Shown here one piece after another: positions 13,307 to 16,236 of a stretch of 16,236 nt of DNA (positions are counted from its first letter, which is position 1; the number at the start of each line of letters is the position of its first letter). Where the stretch lies: NCBI GenBank assembly GCA_016213125.1, contig JACRBR010000291.1, positions 1-16,236 of the forward strand, written 5' to 3'. The notes below the pieces were generated by a model. That model was not told where the DNA came from. It worked only from the letters and a program-made list of their open reading frames with translations, and ran no database searches. This DNA comes from Chloroflexota bacterium (GTDB lineage: Bacteria > Chloroflexota > Dehalococcoidia > DSTF01 > JACRBR01). The position numbers and the translations under genes were made by a program.

Positions 13307-13908
13307 TCGAGCCGCATGCGCAGGCGAGCAGCGATGGCCTCGGCGCGGGCTTCGTGAGCCGCGGTACGGGCGGCCCTCACTCCACCTACGCGGCGCTCAT
13401 GCTGCAGGACATGGTGGCCGATTTCGTGCGCGAGGACATACTCGAGCATGAATCGCCTCAAGGTCTCGGTGGGCCACTCGACCATACCGCCCTTAACCAT
13501 CGCACCGGCCGCTCGAAGACGCGCACGCTCGCGCGGCGCAAGCTGCAGACCGAGCCGCCATGGTGAGGGAGGCTGGTCGTACAGTTCGATGCGACCCTCC
13601 GAAACAAGCCTTCCAAACATCAATGCCTTAGCACCGGGAGGTGCTGGCACCAATTCAACGCTCTGGATGCCGTAATAGCTGGATTCGCCGAACTGAACGA
13701 GCGCTTGCCGTACGTCTTCTGCGGACGCGGGGTGATGGCGCCCGGGACGCGGCCGGCGCGCGCGCACGGTTGGAAACGCTGCCCGGCGGGCTGCGCGAAT
13801 CGCGCGCGGATCAGTGCGAACGCTGTTTGCCACACGCCTATGATGCCGGATTCCAGTGAGGCCATCCAATAACGCGCTGAGCGGACTGGAAGGTCCGGGC
13901 CACGGCAT
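13303..13908 (-). CDS. Zincin-like metallopeptidase-fold protein (HEIGHH)
   Basis: 201 residues from ATG 13908 (a GGAG lies four bases upstream); GTG 13833 would give 176 residues and remove a Pro/Arg-rich N-terminus, so the start is uncertain. The helix LEYVLAHEIGHHVLQHE carries HExxH (His161, Glu162, His165). A second helix HEARAEAIAARL (about 185-196) offers Glu186 or Glu190 as third zinc ligand, the arrangement of minimal ImmA/IrrE-like and related zincins. No signal peptide is evident. IELYDQPPSPW (about 107-117) precedes the active-site helix. The substrate is unknown. Its stop overlaps the SPOUT-like start (ATGA), implying coupled translation. It lies 32 bases after the M23-like gene, so the three probably share a transcript. 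Confidence 0.72.
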   Translation of the reverse strand: MPWPGPSSPLSALLDGLTGIRHHRRVANSVRTDPRAIRAARRAAFPTVRARRPRPGRHHPASAEDVRQALVQFGESSYYGIQSVELVPAPPGAKALMFGRLVSEGRIELYDQPPSPWRLGLQLAPRERARLRAAGAMVKGGMVEWPTETLRRFMLEYVLAHEIGHHVLQHERRVGGVRAARTAAHEARAEAIAARLRMRLE

Positions 13909-13940
13909 CCAGCTCCGGCACTCGTGCCCAGACGGTGGGA

Positions 13941-14876
13941 CTACCAGCCTCGCAGGAGCCAGCCGTTGTCTTCGAACCGTGACTCGCGGGTGGGGCAGAG
14001 GGGCGCGGCGTCGGCGATGCGGGTGATGGCGTAGTGGAGATGCGGAGCCTCGGAGTACCCGGTATCGCCCGTGAAGCCCACCACGTCGCCGCGTCGGACG
14101 GGCCAGGTGGCGATGATGTCACCTTCGGCGATGCCGCGCGGGATCGCGAACAGACTGGCGTAGTCGGTGGCGTGTGAGTAGCCGGGCGCGAACGCCGTCG
14201 CAGGCAGGTTCGCGATCGTGGCGTCCAACGACAGGTGGCCGAGGTCGATCCGGTAGCGGCCGTTGGTGATGCTGACGTAGAGGCCCATGCCGCCGCCGGG
14301 GCCGGGGAAGGGCGACACGGGCGCGCGGGCGCGATCAGGGCTGCCAAGATACGGCTCGCGCGGGACGCCGTGGTAGTCGAAGGCGTTGGCGACGGTGTTG
14401 AGGACGAGCGTGGCATCGCCGTCCATGGTCGCGTTGACCGGGAGGCCGGGCGCGACATACCAGTCGACGGCGGGCCGGCCCTCATACTCGACGTGGACGC
14501 GACAGTCCCAGCCACCGGCGTTCGCCTTCTCTTGATCGTCGGAGATGTGCAGGCGCTCGCTTGTCTCGCGCACGGTAGCACCGGCGCCGGATGATACGAC
14601 GCGCAAGCCGACGGGCCCTGTCACGCGGTCGGTGACCGAGTCGGGGTCGAGCGGGAGGCCTACGGGGTCATGGGGATCGGCGGCGGGCGTTCGCTGGGTA
14701 ACGGTTGGTGTCGCGGCGGGCGTCACGCTGACGGGCGGTGTTGGCGTCGCGGAAGCGCGCGGCTGTACGGAGGGAACGGACGTAGGAGCTGGGGTTGACG
14801 GCGACGAGCAGCCGGCGCACGCGACGGCTGCGACGAATGCGATTGCGGGGACCAGGAGTTCCGTTGCGCGTGGCAC
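13941..14876 (-). CDS. M23 (LytM/lysostaphin-fold) family lipoprotein with altered zinc site
   Basis: I start at GTG 14876, which puts a hydrophobic export signal (LLVPAIAFVAAVACAGC) at the N-terminus; Cys20 or Cys23 could be lipidated. The frame is open upstream to 15014, into Arg/Cys-rich sequence that is unlikely to be coding. A Pro/Thr/Ser linker (about 25-68) follows. The C-terminal domain matches M23: VDWYVAPGLPVNATMDGDAT, GHLSLDATIANLP (His214), RRGDVVGFTGDTGYSEAPHLHY with the H-L-H motif (His279, His281). The first zinc motif HxxxD appears as RPAVD (Arg134, Asp138), so the usual histidine is missing. It may be an inactive, EnvC/NlpD-like regulator or a binder of cell wall rather than a peptidase. 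311 residues. Confidence 0.8.
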   Translation of the reverse strand: MPRATELLVPAIAFVAAVACAGCSSPSTPAPTSVPSVQPRASATPTPPVSVTPAATPTVTQRTPAADPHDPVGLPLDPDSVTDRVTGPVGLRVVSSGAGATVRETSERLHISDDQEKANAGGWDCRVHVEYEGRPAVDWYVAPGLPVNATMDGDATLVLNTVANAFDYHGVPREPYLGSPDRARAPVSPFPGPGGGMGLYVSITNGRYRIDLGHLSLDATIANLPATAFAPGYSHATDYASLFAIPRGIAEGDIIATWPVRRGDVVGFTGDTGYSEAPHLHYAITRIADAAPLCPTRESRFEDNGWLLRGW

Positions 14877-14952
14877 GAGCCCATGATGCCCTAACGAAGA
14901 TGGCCCCGCCTGAAGGCCTACCCTACGGCTGTGAAGCGCACCCGGCGCCCCG

Positions 14953-15699
14953 TCACAGCAGCCGCAGCGGCTCCGCCCGCTCCCGGTCCTGCGCCGGCTC
15001 CAGGCACGCCGCATCGTCGTTCTTCACGCTGTTGGCCCGCGGCGACACCTCCGTCGCGATCAGCACCCCCGCCTCCGCCGGCACAAGCAGGTCGCGCACC
15101 TCCTTCGCGTACTTCGGCCGCTCCTTCTCCTCCGGCGGCACGAACAGCCACTCGTCCAGCCGCTCTCGCGGCAGGATGACGGGCATGCGGTCGTGCACCG
15201 GCGCCACCGTCTCGTTCGCGTCCGTCGTCAGGATCGTGAACGTCCGCGTCCACTTCTCCGTCTTCGGTTCCCGCCACGACTCGTACAGCCCCGCAAACAA
15301 CAGCAGCTGCCGATCGGCCGGTGAGTGGAACCACACCGGCTTCCGCGCCTCCTTCGCCCCCACCCACTCGAAGAACCCGTCCGCCGGCACCGCGCACCGC
15401 CGCGACTCGAACGCCTCCCGGAACGCCCGGGACGTCATCGCCGTCTCGCTCCGCGCGTTGATCTGTCTGGCCGCCCCCTTCGCGTCCGCCGCCCAGCTGT
15501 TTACCAGCCCCCACTTCGCCGCCAGCAGGTGCCGCCGCTCGTACTTCGTCCGCACGATCCAGTGCTGGTCCGTCGGTGCGATGTTGTAGCGCGGCCGGTA
15601 CAGCGCCCGGTATCCGGCGTCCTCCGGCCGCGGCTCCGCGTCCAGCTCCTCCGCCAGTTCGTCGAAGTTGTCCTTGGTCAGCGTGAATCGCCCGCACAT
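14953..15699 (-). CDS. yedK: SRAP domain protein, abasic-site DNA-protein crosslinker (YedK/HMCES family)
   Basis: 248 residues from ATG 15699. The protein begins Met-Cys-Gly-Arg-Phe; after removal of Met, Cys2 becomes the N-terminal nucleophile that forms a thiazolidine crosslink with abasic sites in single-stranded DNA, shielding them during replication. Other family residues are present: Asn39 in RYNIAPT, the NARSET segment (81-86), Glu111 in CAVPADGFFEW, His169 in HDRMPVIL, and VSPRANSVKNDD near residue 218-229 for the usual VSxxVN...ND element. Length fits the bacterial family (about 220-250). It heads the minus-strand run, 76 bases before the M23-like gene, and is divergent from the anchored protein at 15829. 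Confidence 0.94.
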   Translation of the reverse strand: MCGRFTLTKDNFDELAEELDAEPRPEDAGYRALYRPRYNIAPTDQHWIVRTKYERRHLLAAKWGLVNSWAADAKGAARQINARSETAMTSRAFREAFESRRCAVPADGFFEWVGAKEARKPVWFHSPADRQLLLFAGLYESWREPKTEKWTRTFTILTTDANETVAPVHDRMPVILPRERLDEWLFVPPEEKERPKYAKEVRDLLVPAEAGVLIATEVSPRANSVKNDDAACLEPAQDRERAEPLRLL

Positions 15700-15828
15700 C
15701 GTCCGCCCAGTGTACCCCCGCGGGCCCCGTTTCAGATTCGAAATCGCCCCGTTGTAAGGTTTTCGCCCCCCGCCGGTCTAACTCCTGAAACCGGAACGCA
15801 ACCAACTACACAGCAGGAGGAGACGACC

Positions 15829-16236
15829 ATGGCGACGCAGAACAGCGGCATCAACCTCTTCGACCAGGACCCGCAGGACGGCGGCAAGAAGGACGGCAAG
15901 CGCACGGCCTTCGCCCTCGGCGCGCTCGCGGCGCTCGGCGTCGCCGGTGCTCTCGGCGTCGGCTTCGTCCTCGGCGGCAGCGCCGGCAACGACGGCGGCG
16001 TGAAGGGCGACACAAGCGACCCCACCCGCGTCGTCCGCACCAGCCCCACGGCGTCGAACCCCCAGGCCGGCGGCCAGACCCAGCCGCAGGCCCCGTCCGG
16101 CAACACGCAGCCCGGCTCCGACACCGGCAGCAGCTCCGGCTCCGGCGACACTGGCTCGACCAGCGGCAGCGGCGACACCGGAAGCGGCAGCGGCGGCGAG
16201 CCCCCGGCCCCCACGAACACGCCCGAGCCTCCGGCC
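15829..16236 (+). CDS. Membrane-anchored low-complexity surface protein (3' end outside window)
   Basis: ATG 15829 is preceded by a very strong AGGAGGAG (15815-15822). The frame stays open to the last base (136 codons visible), so the gene is incomplete. The N-terminus is short and polar with a KKDGKR basic patch, then one membrane helix TAFALGALAALGVAGALGVG and FVLGG (about residues 26-50). From about residue 50 the chain is low-complexity Gly/Ser/Thr/Pro/Gln/Asp, including repeats of the type GSGDTGS, ending in PAPTNTPEPPA. This is typical of an extracellular linker or stalk, with the charge pattern placing the N-terminus inside. The functional domain, if any, lies beyond the window. Codon use (C/G third positions) is coding-like, in contrast to the opposite-strand open frame. 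Confidence 0.75.
   Translation, partial: MATQNSGINLFDQDPQDGGKKDGKRTAFALGALAALGVAGALGVGFVLGGSAGNDGGVKGDTSDPTRVVRTSPTASNPQAGGQTQPQAPSGNTQPGSDTGSSSGSGDTGSTSGSGDTGSGSGGEPPAPTNTPEPPA

Noticed and set aside
14877..15014. Longer N-terminus for the M23-like lipoprotein
   Set aside because: The extension is Arg/Cys-rich, overlaps the SRAP gene end, and would bury the export signal; GTG 14876 is preferred although its ribosome site is weak.
15732..16220. Long minus-strand open frame opposite the last gene
   Set aside because: It is a GC-driven shadow. The plus strand has a strong ribosome site at 15815-15822, an ATG at 15829, a membrane helix and a coding-like linker; the minus frame is Pro/Ser-rich without any family pattern.

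Overview
The window is a GC-rich, gene-dense bacterial chromosome segment with no rRNA, tRNA, CRISPR array or transposase that I can see. High GC, GTG/TTG starts, a Tat-type lipoprotein binding protein, anchored exported proteins with Ser/Pro/Thr/Gly linkers, and a diiron protein family I know from actinobacteria suggest a free-living Chloroflexota- or Actinomycetota-like organism. This placement is inference. It is not proven by any marker gene here.

Layout. (1) 1-1341, plus strand: the 3' end of a LeuA/homocitrate/Re-citrate synthase-like gene with a strong terminator, then a small exported protein made of two FnIII-like repeats. (2) 1448-5304, minus strand: an ABC peptide/nickel-type importer operon (binding protein, then DppB-like and DppC-like permeases) with no ATPase genes beside it. 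(3) 5555-6238, plus: a cohesin-domain protein with signal peptide and C-terminal membrane anchor, behind a promoter-like region with two palindromes. (4) 6471-8740, plus: two tandem R2-like ferritin-fold proteins. The first has a complete diiron site. The second has lost all four metal-binding carboxylates but kept both histidines. (5) 8916-10564, plus: an ABC-2 type exporter (ATPase and permease). (6) 10751-11480, plus: a 64-residue protein followed by a retropepsin-like aspartic protease, then at 11496-12326 a crotonase-family enzyme. (7) 12365-15699, minus: SRAP/YedK DNA-protein crosslink protein, an M23-like lipoprotein, an HExxH metallopeptidase and a tandem-domain SpoU/TrmH-type protein; the last two overlap by 4 bases. 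(8) 15829 to the end, plus: the start of a membrane-anchored low-complexity protein that runs off the window.

How the genes work together. The importer genes form one operon, with a hairpin after the binding-protein gene that would favour its higher expression. The two R2-like genes look like a duplicated pair making an active and a metal-free subunit, as in methane/toluene/phenol monooxygenase hydroxylases or heterodimeric class I RNR R2; their substrate is unknown. The exporter pair is coupled but separated from the R2 pair by a hairpin. The points most worth following up are the active/degenerate diiron pair, the SPOUT-like protein whose two halves carry complementary motif sets, the small-protein/retropepsin cassette, and short heptamer or octamer tandem repeats that sit directly against stop codons at several places. 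No gene-free stretch exceeds 300 bases; the largest gaps (5305-5554, 6239-6470, 10565-10750, 8741-8915) are described under their regulatory features.
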